Assembly (NCBI RefSeq): GCF_002979755.1
Contig: NZ_PCPP01000008.1
Span: 16,992-80,991 of the forward strand
Origin: Chryseobacterium culicis
GTDB lineage: Bacteria > Bacteroidota > Bacteroidia > Flavobacteriales > Weeksellaceae
DNA length: 64,000 nucleotides
Reading direction: 5' to 3'
A program made the translations under genes and the position numbers. Below, in pieces: positions 51,789 to 60,668 of the stretch. The notes below the pieces were generated by a model. That model saw only the letters and a list, made by a program, of their open reading frames with translations, did not search any database and was not told the DNA's origin. Within the stretch, counting starts at the first letter, position 1; each line of letters opens with the position of its first letter.

Positions 51789-52688
51789 ATGGCTAAATCT
51801 GTAGATGAATTTAATAAGAAAAGGCTTCGGTCCAGCAATATTACAGTAGTGATAAGTATTGCCTTAGTGTTATTTTTGTTAGGATTAATGGGGCTTATTC
51901 TGATTAATGCCCAGAAATATTCTGACTATATCAAAGAACAGTTGGTGGTGAACGCCTACTTTGATGAAAACTATGACGCTAAAGATTCTGTAAAAATTGC
52001 AAAACTTGAGGAAGAAACTTTTAAAAAGGTACAGTTATTAGCGCCTGTAAAAAAAGCGACTTATATTTCAAGAGATATGGCTGCAAAAGAAGCCAAGAAA
52101 ACTATGGGAATCGACAGTGATGCATTGTTCGAAGAAAATATTTTCCCTTCTTCTATTGAAGTTGCTTTAAAACCGGAATTTGTAGATCCTGCAAAAATTG
52201 ATGAAGCAATTAAAGAGATCAAATCCGTTCCGGGGATTATTGATGTTAAAAATGACAGTACTTTGATGGTAGATGTTTACAATAACCTGAGCAGAATTCT
52301 GAAGTGGATCTTAGGATTTTCAGTTTTGTTCCTGATATTGGCGGTTGTATTGATCAACAACTCTATCCGTCTGAAAATATTCTCGAAGAGATTTATTATT
52401 AAAACGATGCAGCTGGTAGGGGCGAAAAGAAGATTTATCCTTAAACCTTTTATTGTAGAAGCTATTATTTTAGGAGCCATCGGTTCTGTAATAGGGCTTA
52501 TTGCTTTAGGAGGGGTATGGTATTATTTCACAAGTCAGATTGGCTCTGCTTTCGTACAGGACAACAACCAATACTTCTGGTTAGTTATCTTAGTACTTGG
52601 AGTTGGAATTTTTATTTCTGTCTTAAGTACAATTTTCGCGACTTGGAGATTCTTAAAATCAAACGTTGACGATTTATATTACTCTTAA
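51789..52688 (+). CDS. ftsX: Cell division permease-like protein FtsX
   Basis: 299 residues, four membrane helices: one N-terminal (about 18-42) and three C-terminal (about 172-190, 225-250, 268-290). The large periplasmic loop between TM1 and TM2 includes the conserved SSIEVALKPE segment. It is the FtsEX membrane subunit that controls peptidoglycan hydrolases at division. No ftsE gene is in the window; in Bacteroidota the two are often unlinked. First gene of a six-gene co-directional cluster. Confidence 0.9.
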   Translation: MAKSVDEFNKKRLRSSNITVVISIALVLFLLGLMGLILINAQKYSDYIKEQLVVNAYFDENYDAKDSVKIAKLEEETFKKVQLLAPVKKATYISRDMAAKEAKKTMGIDSDALFEENIFPSSIEVALKPEFVDPAKIDEAIKEIKSVPGIIDVKNDSTLMVDVYNNLSRILKWILGFSVLFLILAVVLINNSIRLKIFSKRFIIKTMQLVGAKRRFILKPFIVEAIILGAIGSVIGLIALGGVWYYFTSQIGSAFVQDNNQYFWLVILVLGVGIFISVLSTIFATWRFLKSNVDDLYYS

Positions 52689-52690
52689 CA

Positions 52691-52987
52691 ATGAGCAAAA
52701 AAACAAATAAATTTTCCGCTTCAGACTTTGGACATGAAGCAGAAGTACCACAGGAAAGTGCTTTCTATTTCGGACAGCAGAATTTCAAATGGATGTTGAT
52801 AGGATTAGCATTTATAGTAGTTGGGTTTCTACTGATGATGGGTCCCGATGCCAATACGGTAGATGGAAAGTTTGATCCGAACTCATGGAATGACGGTATC
52901 TTTTCTATCAGAAGAATCAGAATAGCACCTCTGTTTGTTGTTATAGGATTTGTTATAGAAGTGTACGCGATCTTAAAAAGAAAATAA
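52691..52987 (+). CDS. DUF3098 membrane protein
   Basis: 98 residues, starting 2 bp after ftsX. The first half has SAFYFGQQNFKWMLIGLAFI, which opens the DUF3098 domain, and two membrane helices (about 33-51 and 77-95) surround a NDGIFSIRRI loop. The family is Bacteroidota-specific and usually sits between ftsX and uppP, as here, suggesting an envelope-biogenesis role (inference). Confidence 0.88.
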   Translation: MSKKTNKFSASDFGHEAEVPQESAFYFGQQNFKWMLIGLAFIVVGFLLMMGPDANTVDGKFDPNSWNDGIFSIRRIRIAPLFVVIGFVIEVYAILKRK

Positions 52988-53005
52988 ATAAAATACACTT
53001 TATTT

Positions 53006-53085
53006 AAGGATTAAAAAATTTAAGAATTTAAAGATAGGAAGCTAATTGGCCCATCTTTTTAAATTCTTAAATCTTTTAATCTTTT
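53006..53085. repeat. Long imperfect hairpin between DUF3098 and uppP
   Basis: The left arm (53006-53037, ATTAAAAAATTTAAGAATTT core) and the right arm (53050-53085, AAATTCTTAAATCTTTTAAT core) are inverted and nearly complementary over about 30 bp, with short bulges. It lies 18 bp before the uppP start, so it may be an attenuating or processing structure. Confidence 0.65.
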
Positions 53086-53102
53086 TAATTTTTTAAAAGA
53101 AT

Positions 53103-53921
53103 ATGGATTTAATCAAAGCAATTATTATTGCCATTGTAGAAGGGTTGACAGAATATCTTCCGATTTCTTCTACAGCACATATGGGATTTACTGCAAATCT
53201 TATGGGGCTGGAGGAAACAGAATTTTTAAAAATGTTTCAGGTGTCAATTCAGTTTGGAGCCATTTTATCTGTAGTAGTAGCATATTGGAAAAAGTTTTTT
53301 GATTTAAACAATATTCAGTTCTATTTCAAACTGGCTTTTGCGGTAGTTCCGGCTTTGGTGCTGGGATACTTATTCGATGATAAAATTGAAGCTATTCTTG
53401 GAAATCAGATTGCTATTTCTTCCGTATTGGTTTTAGGAGGTGTTGTCTTGCTGTTTGCCGATAAATGGTTTAAGAATCCTAAGATTGATGATGAAAAAGG
53501 AATTACGATAAGAAATGCCGTTACCATCGGTTTTTGGCAATGTCTTGCGATGATGCCGGGAACAAGCCGTAGTGCAGCTTCCATCATTGGAGGAATGGCA
53601 CAGGGACTGACCAGAAAAGCAGCTGCAGAATTCTCTTTCTTCCTTGCTGTACCTACCATGCTTGCTGTAACAGTATACTCAGTTTTTGTGAAAACCTGGG
53701 GGAAAGAAACGGCCCATCCACAGAAAGGATATGAAATGATCATGGCTTCACAAGATCACATTATGATCTTTGTAATCGGAAATATTGTAGCCTTTGTTGT
53801 GGCACTTATTGCGATCAAAGCCTTTATTGGAGTGCTTAATAAATATGGATTCAAACCATGGGGCTGGTACCGTATTTTCGTTGGAATTGCTCTTTTGATC
53901 TATTTTTATTTCTTTAAATAG
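53103..53921 (+). CDS. uppP: Undecaprenyl-diphosphate phosphatase
   Basis: 272 residues, multi-pass membrane protein. Motif EGLTEYLPISSTAH (14-27) holds the catalytic Glu pair, and PGTSRSAASI near residue 156 is the second signature. It dephosphorylates undecaprenyl diphosphate to regenerate the lipid carrier for peptidoglycan and other envelope polymers (bacitracin target). Downstream of ftsX and DUF3098 and upstream of truB. Confidence 0.95.
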   Translation: MDLIKAIIIAIVEGLTEYLPISSTAHMGFTANLMGLEETEFLKMFQVSIQFGAILSVVVAYWKKFFDLNNIQFYFKLAFAVVPALVLGYLFDDKIEAILGNQIAISSVLVLGGVVLLFADKWFKNPKIDDEKGITIRNAVTIGFWQCLAMMPGTSRSAASIIGGMAQGLTRKAAAEFSFFLAVPTMLAVTVYSVFVKTWGKETAHPQKGYEMIMASQDHIMIFVIGNIVAFVVALIAIKAFIGVLNKYGFKPWGWYRIFVGIALLIYFYFFK

Positions 53922-53941
53922 GAATTACATTATACCCATTC

Positions 53942-54640
53942 ATGACTGCTGAAGAACTGAAATCAGGATACATTTTTTTATTAGATAAGCCTTTGGACTG
54001 GACTTCCTTCCAAGCTGTCAATAAAATGAAATACAAACTTAAAAGGGAATTTGATCTTCCTAAAAAATTTAAAATCGGACATGCCGGAACTTTAGATCCC
54101 AGAGCAACTGGGCTTCTTATTGTCTGCTGTGGAAAATTTACAAAGAAAATTCCTGAAATTCAGGATGCTCCCAAAGAATATTGGACAGAGATTAAAATTG
54201 GAGTACAGACAGAATCTTATGATACTGAAAAACCTGAAATCCTTCATCATGACATCTCACATATTACTGAAGAACAGGTAAAAAACATCCTGGAAAAATT
54301 TGTTGGAGAAATCGAACAGAAACCACCTATTTATTCGGCCATTAAAATTGATGGGGAAAGAGCCTATAACCTTGCAAGAGCTGGTGAAGAAGTGGAAATG
54401 AAAGCGAGGAAGACAACCATTCATTACATTCAGGATATTAAAATAGATTTCCCTTTGGTGAGCTTTATGGTAGGCTGTTCAAAAGGAACATATATCAGAA
54501 GTCTTGCTCATGATATCGGGCAGGAATTGGGGATTGGAGCGTATCTGACACAATTAAGACGTACTAAAATCGGAGATTATGCCATTGAAGACGCTACAGA
54601 TCAGTTTCTGAACAATGAGTACAGGTTTGAGGGCCTATGA
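53942..54640 (+). CDS. truB: tRNA pseudouridine(55) synthase
   Basis: 232 residues. The catalytic motif is GHAGTLDPRATGLL (Asp in LDP), with the N-terminal LDKPLDWTSFQ and the C-terminal CSKGTYIRSLAHDIG. It makes pseudouridine 55 in the T loop of tRNA. It lacks the C-terminal PUA extension of larger TruB forms. The next ORF overlaps its last 4 bp (ATGA), so translation is probably coupled. Confidence 0.95.
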   Translation: MTAEELKSGYIFLLDKPLDWTSFQAVNKMKYKLKREFDLPKKFKIGHAGTLDPRATGLLIVCCGKFTKKIPEIQDAPKEYWTEIKIGVQTESYDTEKPEILHHDISHITEEQVKNILEKFVGEIEQKPPIYSAIKIDGERAYNLARAGEEVEMKARKTTIHYIQDIKIDFPLVSFMVGCSKGTYIRSLAHDIGQELGIGAYLTQLRRTKIGDYAIEDATDQFLNNEYRFEGL

Positions 54641-55215
54641 AAATAAAATTATCTCTTTTATTATTCATATTTGCTCTTGTTAAAGCATTTTCTCAAGATA
54701 TGGAAACTGGAAAATCCAAGATGGATTTCTATTTCAATCCTTCTCTGAATATAGGGTTTAATATTAATAAGAAAAATCAACCCAACAATTCGCAGTATAT
54801 TAACAACAGGTCTTCATTAGGAAATCTAACGTATGGTATTTCTGCTGTAGGAGGTTACAATTTTCTTCCTAACTTTGCATTGGGAACGGGATTTAAATAT
54901 AGCTTTATACAGGATAATGATCATCTGATTTATTGGGTTATCCAGCCAAAGATTATTTTTTCTTCTGGAGAAAGACCTTTTTATATCGATATTAATTACG
55001 GAAAACAGCTTAATCACTCTGCTATTTCAGATACTGAATTCTGGGGTGGAAGACTGGGAGTGCAGGTTTCCTATTCAAAAAGATTGAGTCAGGAAGGAGG
55101 AATCGTTTTTGAATCACATAAACTTAAAGATGGAGCTGATGGTTTTTTTATAGGCCTAAGCTATGGAATTACCATCTTTAGCAATAAAAATTATACCGGC
55201 TACGGAAAAGACTAA
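54637..55215 (+). CDS. Outer-membrane beta-barrel-like hypothetical protein
   Basis: 192 residues. Signal peptide 1-19 (LSLLLFIFALVKAFS). The mature part alternates hydrophobic and polar residues in strands (FYFNPSLNIGFNI, GYNFLPNFALGTGFKYSF, RLGVQVSYSKRLS, GFFIGLSYGITIF), as in small outer-membrane barrels. It overlaps truB by 4 bp and shares one base with the start of rluF, so it is tightly coupled in the operon. Function unknown. Confidence 0.75.
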   Translation: MKIKLSLLLFIFALVKAFSQDMETGKSKMDFYFNPSLNIGFNINKKNQPNNSQYINNRSSLGNLTYGISAVGGYNFLPNFALGTGFKYSFIQDNDHLIYWVIQPKIIFSSGERPFYIDINYGKQLNHSAISDTEFWGGRLGVQVSYSKRLSQEGGIVFESHKLKDGADGFFIGLSYGITIFSNKNYTGYGKD

Positions 55216-55937
55216 TGGAAAAAACGCGTATCAATAAATATTTATCAGAAGTTGGATACTGTTCGAGAAGAGCAGCAGATAAGCTTTTGGAAGAAGGAAG
55301 GATTACAATAAACGGGAAAATTCCTGAATTGGGAACAAAAGTTTCTGACGAAGATCTGGTAGAGGTAGACGGAAAACCGATCAAAGAGCCTCAGGAAAAA
55401 CCTGTATATATTGTTTTTAATAAACCGGTAGGAATTGTTTGTACTACAGATACAAAACGCGAAAAAAATAATATCGTAGACTATATCAACCATCCGAAAA
55501 GAATTTTTCCTATCGGAAGGTTGGATAAACCCAGTGAAGGACTTATTCTCTTGACCAGTGACGGTGATATTGTCAATAAAATTCTGAGAGCGAGAAATAA
55601 CCACGAGAAAGAATATATTGTTCGGGTAGATAAACCGCTCACTCCAAAGTTCCTGGAAAAAATGCGAAACGGAGTTCCCATCCTTGATACGGTGACCAAA
55701 AAATGTGAGGTAGAGAAGATTGATGATATGAACTTCAGAATTGTCCTTACTCAGGGACTGAACAGGCAGATCCGAAGAATGTGCGAATACCTTGGATATG
55801 AAGTGAAAAAACTGAAAAGAATCCGTATCATGAATATCAAACTTGATTTACCCATTGGAAAATGGAGAGATATGACGGATGAAGAACTTAATACTCTGAA
55901 CTCTTTGTTGGCAGATTCCAGCAAAACATTTAATTAA
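55215..55937 (+). CDS. rluF: 23S rRNA pseudouridine(2604) synthase
   Basis: 240 residues. The N-terminal S4 domain (RINKYLSEVGYCSRRAADKL) is followed by the RsuA/RluB-E-F catalytic core with GRLDKPSEGLILLT and RQIRRMCEYLGY. Pairing of the S4 domain with the LDKxSEG motif and the short C-terminus points to RluF rather than RluB, from memory. Its ATG overlaps the stop of the preceding gene by one base. Last gene of the cluster. Confidence 0.85.
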   Translation: MEKTRINKYLSEVGYCSRRAADKLLEEGRITINGKIPELGTKVSDEDLVEVDGKPIKEPQEKPVYIVFNKPVGIVCTTDTKREKNNIVDYINHPKRIFPIGRLDKPSEGLILLTSDGDIVNKILRARNNHEKEYIVRVDKPLTPKFLEKMRNGVPILDTVTKKCEVEKIDDMNFRIVLTQGLNRQIRRMCEYLGYEVKKLKRIRIMNIKLDLPIGKWRDMTDEELNTLNSLLADSSKTFN

Positions 55938-56086
55938 AATATCTAATATACTTTAGCAATTTCATTTTTTCTGTTATAAACAATTTGAGAAGTAATTAAT
56001 TATTTTTCACATATTGGTGTAATATATTTTATTTTTCATTGAAAATATTTTATATTTATAATACTAATAACCATAATCAGAAAATC

Positions 56087-57310
56087 ATGAAACTACAATT
56101 GAATTCAGTTCTATTATTTGTTACTTTAGTAATATTTATGAGTTGTCAAAATGATAATCATAATCAGGATTACCCGCATGATTCTTCGTTTTACATTGAT
56201 TATAGAAGTCTAAAAGGATTACCAGACGGAATTGCCGTCATTGAACTTGATCCTGAAGCTCCTAATTTTGGAAATATCAGCAACAGACTTGAATTAGGTA
56301 TAGGTGTATTGCCACACCATATCTATTACAATCAAAATGCAAAAAAAATGTACACAACTGCTTTAGGGGGCAGCTATCTTTATGAGATAAAAACGGGGGA
56401 AGATCAAAATGGACAGCCTCAATTAATCAGTGCAACTCCTATTGATACTGGTGAAAATACGGTAGGCGAAAATTTATTTTTCACGAATGACGGCAGATAT
56501 TTTATGACCTTTATGGGTGGAGCAGGAGGTCCAAAAGATGGGAGTATTGGGGTCTTTAATGCCAATAATAATCAGCTTATCAAAACGATTAAAGCTCCAA
56601 TTCAAACTAATCCCAACCAATTTATAATGTATCCGCATGGTATTTCCATTAATGAAGAAAAGGGATTAATGATGGTGTCATCCACCATTCACCCTGATCT
56701 TACTACCGGAATGGGCAATACCTGTACTTTATTAGATCTGAACACCTACGAAATAAAGGAGACGTATCAGGTAGCAGATTCTCCAACAGATATGTCCGCT
56801 CCTGTTGAAGTTCTACTGCTTCGTGGAAAATTTCCAGAATATGCCCTTGCTACCACAATGCTTGGAGGTGATATCTGGATGGCTCCATACAATCCTGCGA
56901 CCCAAAAATATGATGCTTTTACTAAGGTTTTTGATGGAAGTACAAAAGGACTAGGCTGGGCACTCGAAATGTATATTGATGATTCAAACAAACTCTATGT
57001 AAGTTTTGCAGAACCTGGAAAAGTACTTGTTTTTGATATCAATAATCTTCCTCAATTAAAGCTTTTGAAGACTTTTGATGCGGATAAAGGAGCACATCAT
57101 ATGGCTTTCTTTAAAACCAAATCAGGGAAAGAAGTCGTAGCAGTACAAAATAATTTATTGGATCTCCCTAACTTAAATTCAGGAACGATCAGTATCATTG
57201 ATATTAATTCCGGACAAAAATTAGGGACAGTAGATTTACGTAACCAATATGGAATACTGCCCGAATCCATTGAAGGAACCAATGGTCCCAGCAATTATAT
57301 GCATCACTAA
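56087..57310 (+). CDS. Beta-propeller lipoprotein with conserved HH motifs
   Basis: 407 residues from the ATG opening a lipoprotein signal with lipobox FMSC (Cys20); an upstream start adds 16 residues lacking signal character. The mature part has YncE-like propeller strands (GIAVIELDP, YLYEIKTGE, GSIGVFNANN, VLVFDINNLP, TISIIDINS). His residues recur at equivalent strand positions: LPHHIYY, YPHGISI, GAHHMAF and a terminal YMHH. These resemble the metal-site histidines of selenium-binding/methanethiol-oxidase propellers, but the match is by eye. Probably an outer-membrane or periplasmic lipoprotein. Monocistronic. Confidence 0.7.
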   Translation: MKLQLNSVLLFVTLVIFMSCQNDNHNQDYPHDSSFYIDYRSLKGLPDGIAVIELDPEAPNFGNISNRLELGIGVLPHHIYYNQNAKKMYTTALGGSYLYEIKTGEDQNGQPQLISATPIDTGENTVGENLFFTNDGRYFMTFMGGAGGPKDGSIGVFNANNNQLIKTIKAPIQTNPNQFIMYPHGISINEEKGLMMVSSTIHPDLTTGMGNTCTLLDLNTYEIKETYQVADSPTDMSAPVEVLLLRGKFPEYALATTMLGGDIWMAPYNPATQKYDAFTKVFDGSTKGLGWALEMYIDDSNKLYVSFAEPGKVLVFDINNLPQLKLLKTFDADKGAHHMAFFKTKSGKEVVAVQNNLLDLPNLNSGTISIIDINSGQKLGTVDLRNQYGILPESIEGTNGPSNYMHH

Positions 57311-57336
57311 AATTTTAAAATAGTATTTCAGAGCAC

Positions 57337-57370
57337 AAACTCTTCCGGAATCAAATTTTTGGAAGAGTTT
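57337..57370. terminator. Hairpin between convergent genes
   Basis: AAACTCTTCC and GGAAGAGTTT, a perfect 10-bp stem with a 14-nt loop, between the two converging genes. No strong T run follows directly, so it may work as a bidirectional stop or a 3'-end stabiliser. Confidence 0.55.
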
Positions 57371-57396
57371 AGGTCAGTTTTTTATTTGTTCTCGTA

Positions 57397-58659
57397 TTAT
57401 TTTATGTATAATTTCATTCTTTCTTCATATTCAGGTTTCAGCTTTAAAAGTTTCCATATTTTTTTATCATCAGGGTTACTGATCCGGTAGAATATGATTT
57501 TGTCTGCTGAATACTTGAAATAAGGATGGTTTTTAAGCCATTCCTCAGGTGCTTCTACTAGTGAATATCGGGGAACATTGGATGTATTCAATGGAGCTAC
57601 TGAAATCAGTTTTTGAACAAGATCCTGATCAATATTGTACGTACTTAAAATTTGCTGCTTATTCACAAAACCTCCCAGTTTCTTTCTGAAACCAATCATT
57701 GAACCAGCACTTCTTTCATCCAGTCCAAATTCTATAAGCTGTTTAAAAGTAATGGTATTGAGATCTGTTTTTGAAAAATCTGTTTTTTCCTGCTGCCTTT
57801 CCTGAAGTTTGATATAAGGCTTCATTTCCTGAAATTTCTCTGCAGAAATCACAAAACATTTCTGCAGATCATCCAGGTTTTTAAAACTTCCATGTAAATT
57901 TTTGTCCCGATAATTGATAATGGTGTTTGCCTGTTTTTGTGAGAATCCAAGAGCTATCCAATCCTCTAATTGCAACTGATTGGGATCAAACATATGATAT
58001 TGAATTTTGGATTTTATAGGATTACTCTTTGCGAAATTCCTGAAGTTTTCCGGCGTTTTTGCCGGCAGTAACAGATAAGGTTCAAGTTTACTATAATTTT
58101 CTGTAGAGATGATAAAGCATTCTTTAAACTTTTCTTTGCTGATAAAACTTCCTCCGAGATAATTTCGATATTTAATAATAGCCTCTGCCTGTCTTTCACT
58201 GAAACCCATCTTAAGCCAGTCATTGGCAGAAAACTGATCAGGGTTAAATTTTCCTGATATCATAATTTCTTTCTTCCCAAATGTTTTGAATCCTTTTGAA
58301 TTTTCCTTTTTTGTCATTTCAGGAAGTAAAATGAAAGATACCAACTCACTGAATTTCTCTTCGGAAATAGCATAACATTTTTTCAATTGTTCTTTTGAAG
58401 TGAATTTTCCACCTACAATATCTTTATACTTAAGAATGGTAAGGGTCTGTTTCTCTGAAAACCCAAGTTTCTGCCATTGATCTTTATCAAGCGTATTGGG
58501 GTCAAAATCGGATAAATGTGTCGCTATTGAAGCATCTGCAATGAATGTAACCTCAGGAAAAGGCTCTTTTTCCCGGCTGGTATATTTTTGATATGCACAT
58601 AAAACAGTCAGCAATGTGACCATAAATGCTAATTTCTGGTAATAGTTTTTTCTCATCAT
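57397..58659 (-). CDS. Exported or membrane-anchored helix-hairpin-helix repeat protein
   Basis: 420 residues. An N-terminal hydrophobic segment (LAFMVTLLTVLCAY, about 10-24) exports or anchors it. Four repeats of about 65 residues follow. Each opens with a D/N-P-N/D segment, then a W-x-x-(L/M)GFS-x-x-Q unit, then I-x-KY(R/K)xxxGG-F, then (C)-F/Y-x-IS-x-E. These are tandem (HhH)2-like modules of the ComEA type. The first three are tightly similar and the fourth (FGLDERSAGSMIGFRKKLGG) is diverged. A C-terminal tail of about 70 residues is not recognised. ComEA binds DNA during uptake, so a DNA-binding role outside the cytoplasm is plausible but unproven. Confidence 0.75.
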   Translation of the reverse strand: MMRKNYYQKLAFMVTLLTVLCAYQKYTSREKEPFPEVTFIADASIATHLSDFDPNTLDKDQWQKLGFSEKQTLTILKYKDIVGGKFTSKEQLKKCYAISEEKFSELVSFILLPEMTKKENSKGFKTFGKKEIMISGKFNPDQFSANDWLKMGFSERQAEAIIKYRNYLGGSFISKEKFKECFIISTENYSKLEPYLLLPAKTPENFRNFAKSNPIKSKIQYHMFDPNQLQLEDWIALGFSQKQANTIINYRDKNLHGSFKNLDDLQKCFVISAEKFQEMKPYIKLQERQQEKTDFSKTDLNTITFKQLIEFGLDERSAGSMIGFRKKLGGFVNKQQILSTYNIDQDLVQKLISVAPLNTSNVPRYSLVEAPEEWLKNHPYFKYSADKIIFYRISNPDDKKIWKLLKLKPEYEERMKLYIK

Positions 58660-59021
58660 GTAGTAAACTTAGATATAAAAATAAAACATGGCAATAGCTG
58701 ATCTTGAAATGGTTAAATATGATATAGAGAAAATGTTTTATGATGTAAAAGCTAATAGGGATATTGTTTTTTATGCGATATAATTTCGTAATTGATACTT
58801 TGCTCATATTAGATTATTGTTTTTTAATACGACAAGTTCTGTCGCCATGCAGAGATAATTTTACATCAGAATAAGACTGAATTTACTATAAATAAAGAAA
58901 ATTAAATAATAAATAGTATGATTTACAGGATACCACATTAAAGTGATTTTTGTGTCTTAAAAAGTATTAAATTCGACACGTTTTAAGAAACTAATTACTA
59001 ACTCAAACAAATAACACGGGA
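58660..59021. other. Intergenic region upstream of the T9SS/RHS operon
   Basis: 362 bp with no credible gene. TAAATTCG at 58968-58975 is a one-mismatch -7 box for the next gene, 46 bp upstream of its ATG. No repeat or RNA gene was recognised. Confidence 0.5.
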
Positions 59022-60662
59022 ATGAGAAAACTTTATCTCAGTGCATTCACTCTATGCACAATCTTGAGCGTATCTGCTCAGGAAGTGGTGTGGCAGAAAG
59101 ACATCAAATCCTCTACCCAGGATTTCCTAAGCCAGGTCACTACCACCATCGATCAGCAATATTTGATCACCGGAAGTTCTATACAGTCAGGAAGCGGGAA
59201 GCTTGAGGCTGGAAGTAAGCAAAACAACGGTTACGATTTCCATCTGGTAAAACTGAACCAACAGGGACAAGAAGTCTGGGAGAAATATTTCTCAGGAATC
59301 AACCATGATTATTTATCCGCAACCGTTACCACTCAGGATGGTGGATTTTTACTGGCCGGAACATCCTATTCAGGAAAAGGACTCGATAAAAAAGAAGATT
59401 CCAAAGGAGGATCCGATATCTGGTTAATCCGAATCAGTGAATTTGGCGATGAATTATGGCAGAAAACCTTAGGTAGTTCTTCCGATGAAGAGGCCAGAGC
59501 AGTCATTCAAACTACAGACCTAGGATTCTTTGTAGCAGGGAATGTACAGGGCTCGTCAAAAGGCTACGGCTCCAAAGATGTCTGGATCACAAAATTGGAT
59601 AAAAACGGAAAAGAATTATCCCAATTAATCTTAGGCGGAAAAGGCTTAGATGAAGTCGAGAAGATGATTCCCACGAAAGACGGTGGCGCATTGCTTGGAA
59701 TTTATTCAAGAAGCACCTCTGTTAAAACAAATAATCAGCCATCAACGACTAACACTAATATTCCGTCTGACAGACCTGCAACCCATAACCTACTATCTGC
59801 AACCTCAAAGCAAAGCGATAATTTCGGTGAAGGCGATTACTGGATTGTCAAGTTAGACAAAAACGGAAAAGTAGAATGGGAAAAGAACTTTGGTGGAAAA
59901 GATGATGACCACATCAGAACTCTTGCCTTAACTTCAACGGGCTTTATCATTGGCGGAGAATCCAGATCAGAAAGATCAGGCAATAAAACCGTAGGCCTGG
60001 AAGAAGGTACAGACCTTTGGCTGATTGCTTTAAATGAAAGAGGTGAAGAGCAGTGGCAGAAATCCTACAATTTCAAGAACCGAGATATTCTGATGGGAAT
60101 GAGTGTGATTCAGAGCCAAGATACAAGAACCAAGAATCAAGACTTTACAAAAGGAATATTGTTGGGAGGTTACACCCAGGCTGAAGGAAGAATACAGACA
60201 GATGATGAAACCTTCTGGATGCTCTATCTGGATCAGAATGGAAATGAGCAGTGGAGAAAACATGTCAAAGGAGAATCCAGACAAAAAGAAGAAAGACTTT
60301 CCGACTTAAAACTGAACAGAGATGGTTCTATTATTCTGGCAGGAACCAGTGCAGAAGAACTAGGCAAAGAAAACTGGAAGATTGTAAAACTGGGCGATAA
60401 ACAGGTTGATCAGCTTATTGAGAAGTACGACATCAAGATTTATCCAAACCCTGTCTCAGACTACGCTTACGTAGAAATAGGATTTGATTTTAAAGAGGCT
60501 GATATTTTATTGTATGATATGAGCGGAAGACAGCTTCAGAATATAAAAACAAAGAACAGGGTAACGAAGATCAATACCCAAGCTTTGGTAGAGGGAGCTT
60601 ACTTGATCACCATCAAAACGGATACCAATAAAATGGCGAATGCCAAATTAATTAAGAAATAA
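59022..60662 (+). CDS. T9SS type A beta-propeller protein, partner of the downstream RHS gene
   Basis: 546 residues. Signal peptide 1-19 (LSAFTLCTILSVSA). Then repeated propeller-like blades, each with a (G)x-D-x-W-L-I-(R/K)-L or HLVKLN strand, a GxExWxK strand and a T-x-D-G-G-F-L-L/I-A-G strand, at about 50-70 residue spacing. Six or more blades can be followed. The last 75 residues are a T9SS type A sorting domain (IYPNPVSDYAYV, then DMSGRQLQ). RHS starts only 6 bp downstream, so the two are one transcript and the product may be its outer-surface partner (inference). Confidence 0.85.
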   Translation: MRKLYLSAFTLCTILSVSAQEVVWQKDIKSSTQDFLSQVTTTIDQQYLITGSSIQSGSGKLEAGSKQNNGYDFHLVKLNQQGQEVWEKYFSGINHDYLSATVTTQDGGFLLAGTSYSGKGLDKKEDSKGGSDIWLIRISEFGDELWQKTLGSSSDEEARAVIQTTDLGFFVAGNVQGSSKGYGSKDVWITKLDKNGKELSQLILGGKGLDEVEKMIPTKDGGALLGIYSRSTSVKTNNQPSTTNTNIPSDRPATHNLLSATSKQSDNFGEGDYWIVKLDKNGKVEWEKNFGGKDDDHIRTLALTSTGFIIGGESRSERSGNKTVGLEEGTDLWLIALNERGEEQWQKSYNFKNRDILMGMSVIQSQDTRTKNQDFTKGILLGGYTQAEGRIQTDDETFWMLYLDQNGNEQWRKHVKGESRQKEERLSDLKLNRDGSIILAGTSAEELGKENWKIVKLGDKQVDQLIEKYDIKIYPNPVSDYAYVEIGFDFKEADILLYDMSGRQLQNIKTKNRVTKINTQALVEGAYLITIKTDTNKMANAKLIKK

Positions 60663-60668
60663 ATACAA

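Noticed and set aside
58553..58807. 84-residue ORF on the minus strand at the start of the HhH gene
   Set aside because: It overlaps the true start and signal segment of the HhH gene in another frame and has AT-rich random composition.
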